A stretch of DNA of 10,411 nt, taken from contig CAKPVL010000039.1 in assembly GCA_934193545.1 (NCBI GenBank), positions 1-10,411 of the forward strand, read 5' to 3'. Shown piece by piece: positions 1 to 6,779 of the stretch (position 1 is its first letter; the number at the start of each line of letters is the position of its first letter). This DNA comes from an uncultured Granulicatella sp. (lineage in GTDB: Bacteria; Bacillota; Bacilli; Lactobacillales; Aerococcaceae). The translations under genes were made by a program, and so were the position numbers. The notes beneath the pieces were generated by a model that was not told the origin of the DNA, did not search any database, and saw only the letters and a list, made by a program, of their open reading frames with translations.

Positions 1-1053
1 GTCGATGAAACGACGGGGAAAGTAACGTTCACACCGAATAAAGACTTCACAGGAACAGCAGAACCAATTGTTGTTCAGGTGATTGAAAAAGCAACAGGAA
101 AAGCAATTGCTGGCTTGAAATATACGCCAACTGTAACACCTGTCACTCCAACCGGAGAAGATGCGACAACGACTGGTAAACAAGGGAAAGTACAAACTGG
201 AACACCGAAGTTTACTGAGGGAGACGCGGAAGTTCCATTGAAAGTGGACGCAGACCAACCTGCAAAATTCGTGGTGAATGGAACTGCAGTAGAAGAAACA
301 ACGATTGATGCAATGAAAGATGGCGCAAAAGTTGGTACTTATACGATTAATCCATTAACAGGTGAAGTTACGTTTACACCGAATAAAGATTTCGTAGGAA
401 CACCAGACGCGGTGGCTGTTCAAGTAAAAGACGAGAACGGAACTGCGGCAACTGCGAAATACACACCAACTGTGACGGCAGTTACTCCAACGGGAGAAGA
501 TGCGACTTCAACGGACGTTCAAGGGAAGACGCAAACTGCTAAGCCAGCCTTTACAGAAGGCGACGCAGAAGTACCGCTAGATGATAGCGTACCGGCTACT
601 TTTGAAGATGGAACGACTGAGAAAGTCATTGCCGGTGTTGGAACATTTACCGTAGCAGCGGACGGAACGATTACCTTTGTTCCGGAAGCAAGCTTTACAG
701 GCAAAACGCCAGCGGTAACGATTCAACGTGTGGATATGAATGGCACCGTTGTAAAAGCAAGCTACACAGCAACAGTGACGCCGGCTCCAGTCGAACCAGA
801 AAAACCTGAGGAACCAACGAAGCCTGAAAATCCAGCGCAACCTGAGGAACCTGCTAAACCGGTTGAACCTGAAAAGCCGGTGGTGACAGAACCACAGCGA
901 ACGGTTGTAGCACCAGCTGTTGAAAAAACAACTCAAACAGAATTACCAAATACGGGTACAACGGATGAGTTTGCGATTTTCAATGCAGCGGCTCTCAGCA
1001 TTTTAGCTTCATTAGGCCTTGTAGCCACTTCTCGAAAAAAAGAAGAAGCTTAA
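1..1053 (+). CDS. CshA-type fibrillar surface adhesin, LPxTG-anchored (C-terminal part)
   Basis: The reading frame is open from base 1, so the gene starts upstream; 350 residues are visible. Two near-complete copies of a roughly 100-113-residue module (bases 121-459 and 460-762) plus a partial first copy carry the pattern TFTPNKDF.G followed by YTPTV and VTPTGEDAT, as in the CshA fibril repeat of streptococcal adhesins. A proline/glutamate/lysine-rich wall-spanning stretch follows (bases about 781-900). The sorting signal is LPNTG (bases 943-957), then a hydrophobic helix and the basic tail SRKKEEA. By family knowledge, sortase A joins the LPNTG threonine to peptidoglycan and the repeats form a surface stalk that binds host or bacterial partners. 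The binding domain would be N-terminal and is not in the window, so the ligand is unknown. An efficient terminator follows, so the gene ends its transcript. Confidence 0.93.
   Translation, partial: VDETTGKVTFTPNKDFTGTAEPIVVQVIEKATGKAIAGLKYTPTVTPVTPTGEDATTTGKQGKVQTGTPKFTEGDAEVPLKVDADQPAKFVVNGTAVEETTIDAMKDGAKVGTYTINPLTGEVTFTPNKDFVGTPDAVAVQVKDENGTAATAKYTPTVTAVTPTGEDATSTDVQGKTQTAKPAFTEGDAEVPLDDSVPATFEDGTTEKVIAGVGTFTVAADGTITFVPEASFTGKTPAVTIQRVDMNGTVVKASYTATVTPAPVEPEKPEEPTKPENPAQPEEPAKPVEPEKPVVTEPQRTVVAPAVEKTTQTELPNTGTTDEFAIFNAAALSILASLGLVATSRKKEEA
121..762 (+). repeat. Tandem CshA-type repeat modules inside the adhesin gene
   Basis: Each unit begins with a Y(T/A)PTV-like strand: bases 121, 460 and, more diverged, 763. 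The first two units are 113 and 101 codons long. The second ends without the PLTGEVTF spelling but keeps the DGTITFVP equivalent. A part-copy precedes base 121. The DNA of the first two starts is clearly similar, so unequal recombination could change copy number. Confidence 0.85.
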
Positions 1054-1068
1054 TTTATAACTAACACA

Positions 1069-1106
1069 AAGCGTGAGACTAGAATTCCTAGTGTCACGCT
1101 TTTTTG
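1069..1106 (+). terminator. Rho-independent terminator of the adhesin gene
   Basis: The stem AGCGTGA with inner ACTAG pairs with CTAGT and TCACGCT around an AATTC loop, and six T residues follow directly. It begins 16 bases after the adhesin stop codon and separates the adhesin from the peptidase gene. Confidence 0.9.
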
Positions 1107-1109
1107 ACG

Positions 1110-1138
1110 TTGCAAAACTTCCATTATGAGAGTAGACT
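1110..1138 (+). promoter_or_regulatory. Candidate sigma-A promoter of the S9 peptidase gene
   Basis: TTGCAA (1110-1115) and TAGACT (1133-1138) lie 17 bases apart, each matching four of six consensus positions. They sit between the adhesin terminator and the peptidase ribosome site, where a promoter is needed. The boxes are weak, so this is a positional inference. Confidence 0.35.
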
Positions 1139-1170
1139 AGAAAGGTACACACTGAAAAGGAGTGATTTGA

Positions 1171-3120
1171 ATGAAGAAAATCGAACAAAAAGATTTATTC
1201 GAGTTAAAAAATGTAGGGCAACCTGTTGTGGCAGGAGATGCTTTCTTTTTTACAGAAACAAAAATGAACGAGAAGAAAAATACGTACGAGACAGCTATCT
1301 ACAAGTACACAGCTGACGGAAACGTGGCGTATGGGGATGAAGGGACAGTGAATTCATCACTGAAAGTCTCTCCAGACGGAAAATGGATTAGCTTTATCAG
1401 CAATGCAGGGGAAGAAAAGACGCCTCAACTAAAAATTCAATCGGTTCAAGGTGGGAAAGCAATCGCATTAACAGAAGAGAAAAAAGGCGTGTCTAGCTAC
1501 GTGTGGGCAAAAGATAGCAAGTCTATCGTTTTCCAAACAACAAAACCAGAGGAAGAAGAGAAGAAAGAAGAATTCCCTCAACCAATCGTCGTTGAAAAAA
1601 CAACATACCGTTTTGACGGTGGAACATTCTTACCAAACGACGAAGTGACACAAATCAAAAAAGTGGACGTTGCTACAAAAGAAGGTACAACACTATTTGA
1701 ATCAAAAGAATCCATTGGACTTCGCGATGTATTGCATAATGGAACAACGCTTGTAGTAGACCGTGATTTATCAAACGTTCGCTGGACATTAGACAGCGCA
1801 GAAGCATGCTACGTGGACGTTGCAACAGGCGACATTCATCCAATTCTTGAAGCTGGAACAGACGAGTCTTATCGCTATGTCTTAGATGCAAAAGACGGAG
1901 CAGTCCTACAATATAGTTCAGGAGAGCACGGATTTGTGACGCAAGCAGACTTAATCGTGAACTTCGACAGCAAACTAGATGCAGAAGGCCATATTTTAAA
2001 CTTAACAGCGGACCTCGATGTGGAATGGGGCGACTGGCTCGTGGAGGATTTCCAACAAGCCGTGACAGGAGTTGAACCACAATGGTTTGACGAAGAAAGC
2101 TTCTTAGCATGCGCAAGCGTTGAAGGTAGAACTGTTCTTTACCGTTTGTATTTAGACGGACGAGTGGAAAAAATCTTCGACGAACTCTTACACCTTACAG
2201 GAGCAACAATCATCTCTGAAGACGAGTTATTCATCACGTACTCAACCACAACTGTACCAAGCGTACTAGCACGCTTAAACCTAACAACAGGCGAAATCAC
2301 AGACCTTTATAATCCAAACGAAGCATACTTAGCTGAGCACATCGTTACAACGCCTGAACGCTTCACTTATAAAGGATACGACAACTGGGATATCCGCGGA
2401 TGGTATATGCCACCAGTAGAAAAAGCAGACAAGCATGCGGCAATCCTCTATGTTCACGGGGGACCACAAGTGGCTTACGGCGAAAGCTTCTTCCATGAAA
2501 TGCAAGCCCTCGCTGCAAAAGGCTACGGCGTGATTATGATCAACCCACGCGGAAGTAACACATACGGACAAGACTTCGTGAAGAGTATTCTTGGCGATTA
2601 CGGGAACCACGATTTCGACGACTTAATGTTGGGAGTAGACAATATCTTAGAAACACACCCTGAAGTCGACGCGGACCAATTATACGTTGCAGGAGGAAGC
2701 TACGGCGGATTCATGACGAACTGGATCGTAACGCATACCGACCGTTTCCGTGCAGCCGTTACACAACGATCAATCAGCAACTGGATTAGCTTCTACGGTA
2801 CAAGCGACATCGGCCCATTCTTCGTGGAAAAACAATTGCTTGATGACATTAACAACCCACAACGCTTATGGGAAATGTCACCAGTAGCTCATGCGAAAAA
2901 TGCGAAGACTCCATTGCTTGTTTTACACGGACAAAGTGACTTACGTTGCCCACAAGAGCAAGGGGAGCAAATGTATATGGCCATGCGTAAAAACAACGTG
3001 CCAACAAAAATGATTCTATTCCCTCAGTCTAGCCACGGACTATCTCGTCAAGGATTACCAAACCTTCGTCAAGAACGTTTAAAAGCTATTACAGACTGGT
3101 TTGAGGAGTATTCAAAATAA
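1171..3120 (+). CDS. S9-family serine peptidase (prolyl-oligopeptidase / acylaminoacyl-peptidase-like)
   Basis: This 649-residue cytosolic serine peptidase has the two-part S9 layout. The N-terminal ~390 residues look like a WD40/PD40-type beta-propeller, with repeats such as VSPDGKWISF near residue 67. The C-terminal ~250 residues form an alpha/beta-hydrolase domain. The catalytic triad is readable: nucleophile Ser510 in GGSYGGF, Asp590 in HGQSDLRCP, and His622 in SSHGLSRQG. HGGP at residues 429-432 is the usual oxyanion segment. By family knowledge the propeller admits only short peptides, so the likely role is trimming N-acylated or other oligopeptides; the real substrate cannot be read here. 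The ATG is preceded by AAAGGAG at good spacing, and length is normal for bacterial S9C-like enzymes. There is no signal peptide. It appears monocistronic, with a terminator upstream and structured DNA downstream. Confidence 0.95.
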   Translation: MKKIEQKDLFELKNVGQPVVAGDAFFFTETKMNEKKNTYETAIYKYTADGNVAYGDEGTVNSSLKVSPDGKWISFISNAGEEKTPQLKIQSVQGGKAIALTEEKKGVSSYVWAKDSKSIVFQTTKPEEEEKKEEFPQPIVVEKTTYRFDGGTFLPNDEVTQIKKVDVATKEGTTLFESKESIGLRDVLHNGTTLVVDRDLSNVRWTLDSAEACYVDVATGDIHPILEAGTDESYRYVLDAKDGAVLQYSSGEHGFVTQADLIVNFDSKLDAEGHILNLTADLDVEWGDWLVEDFQQAVTGVEPQWFDEESFLACASVEGRTVLYRLYLDGRVEKIFDELLHLTGATIISEDELFITYSTTTVPSVLARLNLTTGEITDLYNPNEAYLAEHIVTTPERFTYKGYDNWDIRGWYMPPVEKADKHAAILYVHGGPQVAYGESFFHEMQALAAKGYGVIMINPRGSNTYGQDFVKSILGDYGNHDFDDLMLGVDNILETHPEVDADQLYVAGGSYGGFMTNWIVTHTDRFRAAVTQRSISNWISFYGTSDIGPFFVEKQLLDDINNPQRLWEMSPVAHAKNAKTPLLVLHGQSDLRCPQEQGEQMYMAMRKNNVPTKMILFPQSSHGLSRQGLPNLRQERLKAITDWFEEYSK

Positions 3121-3165
3121 CAGCGTCCGCTCTCAAATAGCAGAGGTTGACGCACTTTCTAATTG

Positions 3166-3352
3166 ATTGATTTTGAAGAATCAACGGATTTTATAATAGC
3201 TGTAATAGGAAAAAGATTAAATGCGAATTAGCGGACGTTAGAAAGAAATTCTTACGTCCGCTTTGAGCATTAAAGGGGAGAGACAATAGGCTCGACCCGG
3301 TCTCCTATTACAGCTATTATCAAAAAATCCGTAAGGATTCTGAGAAATCAAT
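3166..3352. repeat. Long imperfect inverted-repeat element (MITE-like or structured RNA)
   Basis: The left arm (3166-3210) and right arm (3303-3352) are reverse complements over about 45 bases apart from small bulges. The longest matching blocks are ATAATAGCTGTAATAGGA, ACGGATTTT and AGAATC. The ~90-base centre contains another hairpin, AGCGGACGT/ACGTCCGCT (3230-3262), and a weaker GGAGA.../...TCTCC pairing (about 3276-3305). No reading frame of note runs through it. It starts 46 bases after the peptidase stop codon and may help end that transcript, but it lacks a T-tract. Its size and symmetry resemble a miniature inverted-repeat element. I recognise no named family. Confidence 0.75.
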
Positions 3353-3373
3353 AGACATACAACCATTTAAATA

Positions 3374-3402
3374 GGGTGAGTCGACATCGGCTCACCCGTT
3401 TT
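3374..3402 (+). terminator. Rho-independent terminator downstream of the peptidase
   Basis: GGGTGAG (3374-3380) pairs with CTCACCC (3391-3397) around TCGACATCGG, followed by GTTTTGCTT. The T-tract lies on the plus strand, so it best stops transcription arriving from the peptidase side. It also lies at the 3' end of the convergent minus-strand gene, where the stem could act in both directions, though the minus-strand tract is poorer. Confidence 0.75.
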
Positions 3403-3438
3403 GCTTAATTAGAATAATAAAGAGTAGAGTTTATTAGC

Positions 3439-3936
3439 CTAATTGAACAAATTTAAATGTTGTTGCATGGTCTCCGCACTAGACTGCAACTGTTGAAGAG
3501 AAGTATTAAAGTCCTTCATCCACTCGGTTGAAACGACTGACAATTTTAACCGCGCTTCGTTTGTCATGCGAAGCAACGTTTCAAGCGACTGTAAAATGTC
3601 GTCGGATTCCTTGCCGACAAGTTCCGTTCGGTAAGTAGCAATCAACTGTTTACGGTCTGCTTGAAATTGTTCATACAGTAACCTGTCACAAGACGAACTG
3701 GAAAAACAAGTACGAGCAGTTCGGTTTTCCGTGTTACAAATCATGATGATGTTATCTGCATTCTTAAATCGTTGTTGATGTGGATCTTGATTTTTCGGAT
3801 TGTCACATAACTCCATGGTTTGTGCCTGCACTCGAAACCACTTGAGGCATTTCTCTTCGGGGATACCAAAGCGTTCGAGGGCCCGCTGTTTAAAGTGATT
3901 TGTGAGAGAATACTGTTGAAAATTCGGGAGTCCCAT
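3439..3936 (-). CDS. Hypothetical protein, 165 aa, unrecognised family
   Basis: I do not recognise this protein. The ATG at 3936 is preceded by AGGAGG with an 8-base spacer, so it is the likely start. An in-frame GTG nine bases upstream overlaps that ribosome site and is unlikely. The N-terminal third contains an HFKQRALERFGI segment followed by a tryptophan-containing helix (CLKWFRVQAQTM). The middle is rich in Asn, Cys and Ser (NIIMICNTENRTARTCF), suggesting a short strand-rich fold. The last ~75 residues look like long amphipathic helices and end in LNLFN. There is no signal peptide or membrane segment. The gene is transcribed away from the infC operon and toward the peptidase, alone between conserved genes, with a clear ribosome site and a -10 box, so it is probably expressed. 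No function is assigned. Confidence 0.75.
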   Translation of the reverse strand: MGLPNFQQYSLTNHFKQRALERFGIPEEKCLKWFRVQAQTMELCDNPKNQDPHQQRFKNADNIIMICNTENRTARTCFSSSSCDRLLYEQFQADRKQLIATYRTELVGKESDDILQSLETLLRMTNEARLKLSVVSTEWMKDFNTSLQQLQSSAETMQQHLNLFN

Positions 3937-3969
3937 AGCGTACACCTCCTTTCTAAAATTTTCACCTAT

Positions 3970-3975
3970 ATTATA
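3970..3975 (-). promoter_or_regulatory. -10 box of the minus-strand hypothetical gene
   Basis: Read on the minus strand this is a perfect TATAAT within GAGTATAATATAGG. It lies about 34 bases before the ATG at 3936 and just upstream of its AGGAGG site. No convincing -35 hexamer is seen at 17 bases. It is back to back with the infC promoter, about 45 bases away. Confidence 0.5.
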
Positions 3976-4016
3976 CTCCTCACGATAGAGAAAAACACGA
4001 AAAGAGAGTAGATTTG

Positions 4017-4045
4017 TTGACGAATTTGAGGGAATATTGTATTCT
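4017..4045 (+). promoter_or_regulatory. Sigma-A promoter of the infC-rpmI-rplT operon
   Basis: TTGACG (4017-4022) and TATTCT (4040-4045) are separated by exactly 17 bases. This gives a transcript with roughly 235 untranslated bases before infC, which is what the L20-leader attenuator needs. Confidence 0.75.
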
Positions 4046-4137
4046 ACTAAAAGGAAAAATTAATAGTTACCTGTAAAGGGATATGTGTTGACAGATTCTC
4101 TATTATTTGGTAGACTATTGGAGTTGAGAAAACAAGC

Positions 4138-4260
4138 AGAAGCATCCCGCTTCTCGCCTAAGTTGACACTGGTCCTTGGGCTGATAGGAAATGTTCAAGT
4201 TTTAAAAAGACATTGGCAGCGGGAGTATTCTATTACTTCCGTTGCTTTTTTGCTTTTTTT
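4138..4260 (+). promoter_or_regulatory. L20-type ribosomal leader with attenuator upstream of infC
   Basis: Three nested hairpins are visible: AGAAGC/GCTTCT (4138-4154), GCCTAAG/CTTGGGC (4156-4181), and a strong intrinsic terminator at 4216-4245 whose arms GCAGCGGGAGTA and TACTTCCGTTGC are followed by T-rich sequence to 4260. In Bacillota, ribosomal protein L20 binds such a leader and favours early termination, reducing infC-rpmI-rplT expression when L20 is in excess. Position, length and the terminator before the infC ribosome site all fit. The L20-binding fold itself is inferred, since I could not run a covariance model. Confidence 0.8.
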
Positions 4261-4288
4261 CTCTCAAAAATTCTTGGAGGTGAATATC

Positions 4289-4804
4289 ATAGCAAAAGAT
4301 ATGATGGTCAATGATGGAATTCGCGCTCGTGAGTTACGTGTTATTGACAATAACGGTGAACAAATTGGTGTTCAAACGAAAAACGATGCTTTACGTTTAG
4401 CAGAACAAGCTGGACTTGATCTAGTATTAGTTTCGCCAAACGCAAAACCGCCAGTTGCCAGAATCATGGATTATGGTAAATATCGCTTTGAACAACAGAA
4501 AAAAGAACGAGAAGCTCGCAAAAACCAAAAAGTCATCAATATCAAAGAAGTGCGTCTAAGCCCTACAATTGATGAGAACGACTTTAATACGAAGTTAAAA
4601 GCGGCGATCAAGTTCCTTGAAAAAGGTGATAAAGTCAAAGCAAGCATTCGCTTCAAAGGTCGTGCCATTACTCATAAAGAGATTGGTCAAAAAGTTCTCG
4701 AGCGTTTAGCAGAACAAGTTTCTGAAATCGCAACAGTTGAACAAAAGGCTAAAATGGACGGACGAAGCATGTTCTTGATGTTAGCACCTAAGAATGATAA
4801 GTAA
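4289..4804 (+). CDS. infC: Translation initiation factor IF-3
   Basis: IF3 binds the 30S subunit, keeps it apart from 50S and checks start-codon/initiator-tRNA pairing. The protein carries the family signatures [25 protein letters not shown], the basic linker [24 protein letters not shown] and [14 protein letters not shown]. From the chosen start it has 171 residues, the normal length. The reading frame is open much further upstream, but the ribosome site GGAGG (4276-4280) dictates a start at ATA 4289 (8-base spacer) or ATC 4286 (5-base spacer); neither is a standard start codon. Non-AUG starts on infC are well known and allow IF3 to repress its own translation, so this is expected, not an error. 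The upstream in-frame ATG/TTG codons fall inside the leader and are not used. It is the first gene of infC-rpmI-rplT. Confidence 0.95.
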   Translation: MAKDMMVNDGIRARELRVIDNNGEQIGVQTKNDALRLAEQAGLDLVLVSPNAKPPVARIMDYGKYRFEQQKKEREARKNQKVINIKEVRLSPTIDENDFNTKLKAAIKFLEKGDKVKASIRFKGRAITHKEIGQKVLERLAEQVSEIATVEQKAKMDGRSMFLMLAPKNDK

Positions 4805-4827
4805 AAAAGTAACAGGAGGAAAGTCTC

Positions 4828-5028
4828 ATGCCAAAACAAAAAACACACCGTGGTTCAGCTAAACGTTTCAAACGTACAGGTGGTGGAGGATTAAAACGTT
4901 CTCAAGCCTTCACAAGCCACCGTTTCCATGGCAAAACTAAAAAACAACGTCGTCACTTGCGTAAACAAACAATGGTTCACGCTACTGACATCAAACGTAT
5001 TAAACAACAATTAAGTCAAATGCGTTAA
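4828..5028 (+). CDS. rpmI: 50S ribosomal protein L35
   Basis: This 66-residue, very basic protein has the L35 pattern [20 protein letters not shown] and ends in a basic helix with [11 protein letters not shown]35 is a small structural component of the large subunit. AGGAGG precedes the ATG, and the gene lies 23 bases after infC in the usual order. The length is normal. Confidence 0.97.
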   Translation: MPKQKTHRGSAKRFKRTGGGGLKRSQAFTSHRFHGKTKKQRRHLRKQTMVHATDIKRIKQQLSQMR

Positions 5029-5095
5029 TTCAGCACGCAAACTATTACATTTTCGAACAGTCGCAAGAGACTGATAGACCAAGGAGGAATTAATT

Positions 5096-5455
5096 ATGCC
5101 ACGTGTTAAAGGTGGAACAGTTACTCGTCGTCGTCGTAACCGCGTTTTAAAATTAGCAAAAGGTTACTACGGAGCGAAATCAAAATTATTTAAAACAGCT
5201 AAACAAGCAGTCATGAAATCATATATGTATGCTTACCGTGACCGTCGTCAAAAGAAACGTGACTTCCGTAAATTATGGATCGCACGTATCAATGCGGCAG
5301 CTCGTTTAAACGGATTAAGCTACAGCAAATTAATGCACGGCTTAAAATTAGCTGGTATCGAAATGAACCGCAAAATGTTAGCTGACTTAGCAGTTAACGA
5401 TGCAGCTGCTTTCACAGTATTAGCAGACAAAGCTAAAGAAGCATTAGCAAAATAA
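5096..5455 (+). CDS. rplT: 50S ribosomal protein L20
   Basis: L20 is needed early in 50S assembly, binds 23S rRNA, and in Bacillota also represses this operon by binding the infC leader. The 119 residues match the family throughout: a basic N-terminal extension ([29 protein letters not shown]), then [18 protein letters not shown] and [28 protein letters not shown] lies upstream of the ATG at normal spacing. The 67-base gap after rpmI shows no terminator. It is the last gene of the operon, although no intrinsic terminator is evident before the rplM leader, so readthrough into rplM-rpsI is possible. Confidence 0.97.
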   Translation: MPRVKGGTVTRRRRNRVLKLAKGYYGAKSKLFKTAKQAVMKSYMYAYRDRRQKKRDFRKLWIARINAAARLNGLSYSKLMHGLKLAGIEMNRKMLADLAVNDAAAFTVLADKAKEALAK

Positions 5456-5473
5456 TTTTATTTTCTAGATAAT
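5444..5473 (+). promoter_or_regulatory. Weak candidate promoter for rplM-rpsI
   Basis: TTAGCA (5444-5449), inside the end of rplT, and GATAAT (5468-5473) are 18 bases apart. rplM-rpsI normally has its own promoter and this is the only plausible pair before the leader hairpin. The match is modest. Confidence 0.3.
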
Positions 5474-5525
5474 AGATCCACATTTGAGCCCCGTTAAACT
5501 CAATGTGAAGAATACCAAGAAAGAA
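5474..5525 (+). promoter_or_regulatory. Probable L13 leader hairpin upstream of rplM
   Basis: CACATTTGAG (5479-5488) pairs with CTCAATGTG (5499-5507) apart from one bulged T, around the loop CCCCGTTAAA. There is no T-tract, so it is not a terminator. It lies 22 bases before the rplM ribosome site, where Bacillota carry the conserved L13 leader element. Assignment to that family rests on position and hairpin shape, not on a model search. Confidence 0.55.
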
Positions 5526-5541
5526 ATTGGAGGAAACAATC

Positions 5542-5985
5542 GTGCGTACAACATACATGGCTAAAGCTAGCACTACAGAACGTAACTGGGTTGTTATCGA
5601 CGCTACTGATGTGCCATTAGGACGTCTTTCAGCTGTTGCAGCAAGCATTTTACGTGGAAAAAACAAACCAACATTTACACCTAACGTTGATACAGGTGAT
5701 TTCGTAATCATCATCAACGCTGACAAAGTTGCCTTAACAGGTAAAAAAGCAACTGATAAAGTTTACTATCACCACTCAAACCACCCTGGTGGATTGACTG
5801 CTCGTACAGCTGGTGAATTACGTGCTAACAACTCTCGTAAATTAGTTGAATTATCAATCAAAGGCATGTTACCTAAGAACTCATTAGGTCGTCGTCAATT
5901 TACTAAATTACATGTTTACGGTGGAGCTGAACATCCACATGCTGCACAACAACCAGTAGCAGTAGACATCCAATCACTAATCTAA
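5542..5985 (+). CDS. rplM: 50S ribosomal protein L13
   Basis: L13 is an early 50S assembly protein that binds 23S rRNA. Family signatures are [29 protein letters not shown]-like [28 protein letters not shown], and [20 protein letters not shown]. The GTG at 5542 is chosen because GGAGG (5529-5533) lies 8 bases upstream and the product then begins [10 protein letters not shown], as in relatives. An in-frame TTG at 5527 overlaps the ribosome site and is rejected. The result is 147 residues, the usual size. rpsI follows 13 bases later, in the conserved rplM-rpsI pair. Confidence 0.96.
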   Translation: MRTTYMAKASTTERNWVVIDATDVPLGRLSAVAASILRGKNKPTFTPNVDTGDFVIIINADKVALTGKKATDKVYYHHSNHPGGLTARTAGELRANNSRKLVELSIKGMLPKNSLGRRQFTKLHVYGGAEHPHAAQQPVAVDIQSLI

Positions 5986-5998
5986 GGAGGAAAAAGCA

Positions 5999-6391
5999 TT
6001 GGCTCAAGCACAATACCGCGGCACTGGACGCCGTAAAAATTCAACTGCCCGTGTTATCTTAGTACCAGGGACAGGAAACATTACAATTAACAAAAAATCA
6101 ATCGAAGAATACATCCCATTTGCTTACTTACACGAAGTAATCAAACAACCTTTAAACTTAACTGAAACTTTAGGTTCATACGACGTTTTAGTTAACGTTA
6201 ACGGTGGTGGATTCACAGGTCAATCAGGAGCTATCCGTCACGGAATCGCTCGTGCATTATTAACAGTTGACCCTGACTTCCGTGGAGTGTTAAAAGCTGC
6301 TGGCTTATTAACACGTGACCCACGTATGAAAGAACGTAAAAAACCAGGTCTTAAGAAAGCTCGTAAAGCTAGCCAATTCTCAAAACGTTAA
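5999..6391 (+). CDS. rpsI: 30S ribosomal protein S9
   Basis: S9 sits in the head of the small subunit, and its C-terminal tail reaches the P-site tRNA. The 130 residues include [14 protein letters not shown] near the start, [19 protein letters not shown] in the middle, and the invariant basic tail ending SKR. The start is TTG at 5999. The stop codon of rplM overlaps its ribosome site (TAAGGAGG) and the spacer is 8 bases, giving translational coupling. The final 17 codons are repeated at 10319-10369 with only silent changes, so this 3' end has probably been replaced by one carried on an integrated element. The protein stays intact, as is typical when elements target the 3' end of an essential gene. 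Confidence 0.97.
   Translation: MAQAQYRGTGRRKNSTARVILVPGTGNITINKKSIEEYIPFAYLHEVIKQPLNLTETLGSYDVLVNVNGGGFTGQSGAIRHGIARALLTVDPDFRGVLKAAGLLTRDPRMKERKKPGLKKARKASQFSKR
6341..6391 (+). repeat. attL-like site: rpsI 3' end
   Basis: These 51 bases (17 codons including the stop) match 10319-10369 at 48 positions. The first 29 bases are identical. The three differences (6370 T/G, 6373 C/T, 6376 A/G) are all at third codon positions and leave ASQ unchanged. This is the pattern left by a site-specific integrase that recombines within a gene's 3' end and supplies a silent replacement. No integrase gene is seen in between, so the att assignment is inference. Confidence 0.65.
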
Positions 6392-6420
6392 TACGTTACA
6401 AGAATTACTTACAAGATCTC

Positions 6421-6450
6421 AGCACTCTGTTTTTACAGGGTGCTTTTTTT
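6421..6450 (+). terminator. Terminator of rplM-rpsI
   Basis: AGCACTCTGT and ACAGGGTGCT flank a TTTT loop and are followed by seven T residues. It lies 29 bases after the rpsI stop codon. Confidence 0.9.
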
Positions 6451-6474
6451 ATTGAGAATTGGCGTTCGCAATTT

Positions 6475-6511
6475 CCATGGCTGTTGCTACTTTAGTAGCT
6501 TACAGCCATGG
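6475..6511. repeat. Palindrome A of the array
   Basis: CCATGGCTGT and ACAGCCATGG are perfect 10-base arms. Inside them GCTAC/GTAGC pair around TTTA, with a single T bulge on the left and TT on the right. It is the most regular member of a three-copy family (see 6628 and 6691) and is followed by a GCGACGAAGGAGTAGCC tail. The lack of a T-tract argues against a simple terminator. Confidence 0.8.
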
Positions 6512-6572
6512 ATGCGTGCGACGAAGGAGTAGCCAATAAACGTTAATATCGTTCTATTGCGAAGACTTATTC

Positions 6573-6605
6573 AAAGCATCCCATTTATTGGGGTGCTTTT
6601 TCTTT
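6573..6605 (+). terminator. Duplicated rpsI-type terminator, unit 2
   Basis: AAAGCATCCCA pairs with TGGGGTGCTTT and is followed by TTCTTT. The first half, through 6588, is identical to the sequence at the very end of the window, so the same terminator presumably continues beyond 10411. It has no gene directly upstream. Confidence 0.8.
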
Positions 6606-6627
6606 GTAGAGAATTGAGGTCAGTTCA

Positions 6628-6685
6628 CATGGGTGTTGTTGCTTTAGCAACTTACAGCCATGTATGCGAAGGGCGTAGCCCTAGC
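6628..6685. repeat. Palindrome B of the array with GGGC-GTA-GCCC tail
   Basis: CATGGGTGT pairs with ACAGCCATG (with a G-T wobble) and GTTGC with GCAAC around a TTTA-like loop, keeping the same TT bulge as palindrome A. The tail GGGCGTAGCCC (6671-6681) is itself a small palindrome followed by TAGC. Inner arms differ from palindrome A on both sides in a way that keeps the pairing. Confidence 0.75.
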
Positions 6686-6690
6686 TAGGA

Positions 6691-6744
6691 GCCGTTGGAG
6701 CAAAGCGACTTACGGATGTGGCTGCGACGGGCGAAGCCCTAGCC
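6691..6744. repeat. Palindrome C of the array, degenerate
   Basis: GCCGTTGGAGC...GCGACTTACGG repeats the GTTG and CTTAC landmarks of copies A and B, and the tail GGGCGAAGCCCTAGCC (6729-6744) nearly repeats the tail of copy B. The inner pairing is imperfect. The copy ends where the third rpsI-end sequence begins. Confidence 0.65.
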
Positions 6745-6779
6745 TCAAAACGTTAATTCGAAAGAATTACTATACTTAG

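Noticed and set aside
519..936. Minus-strand open frames opposite the adhesin
   Set aside because: They lie wholly inside the repeat-rich adhesin gene, have low-complexity translations and no ribosome sites; they mirror its coding bias.
1104..1316. Small plus-strand frame overlapping the start of the peptidase gene
   Set aside because: It overlaps the peptidase in another frame, starts in the upstream terminator tail and has no ribosome site.
3439..3945. Start of the minus-strand gene at GTG 3945
   Set aside because: That GTG overlaps the AGGAGG ribosome site serving the ATG at 3936.
4085..4288. N-terminal extension of IF3 to an upstream start
   Set aside because: The extension lies inside the attenuator leader, including the terminator stem, and does not match IF3. 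The ribosome site at 4276-4280 fixes the start at 4286-4289.
6475..6744. CRISPR array
   Set aside because: Three palindromes differ in spacing and sequence and are separated by terminators, not uniform spacers; no cas genes are present.
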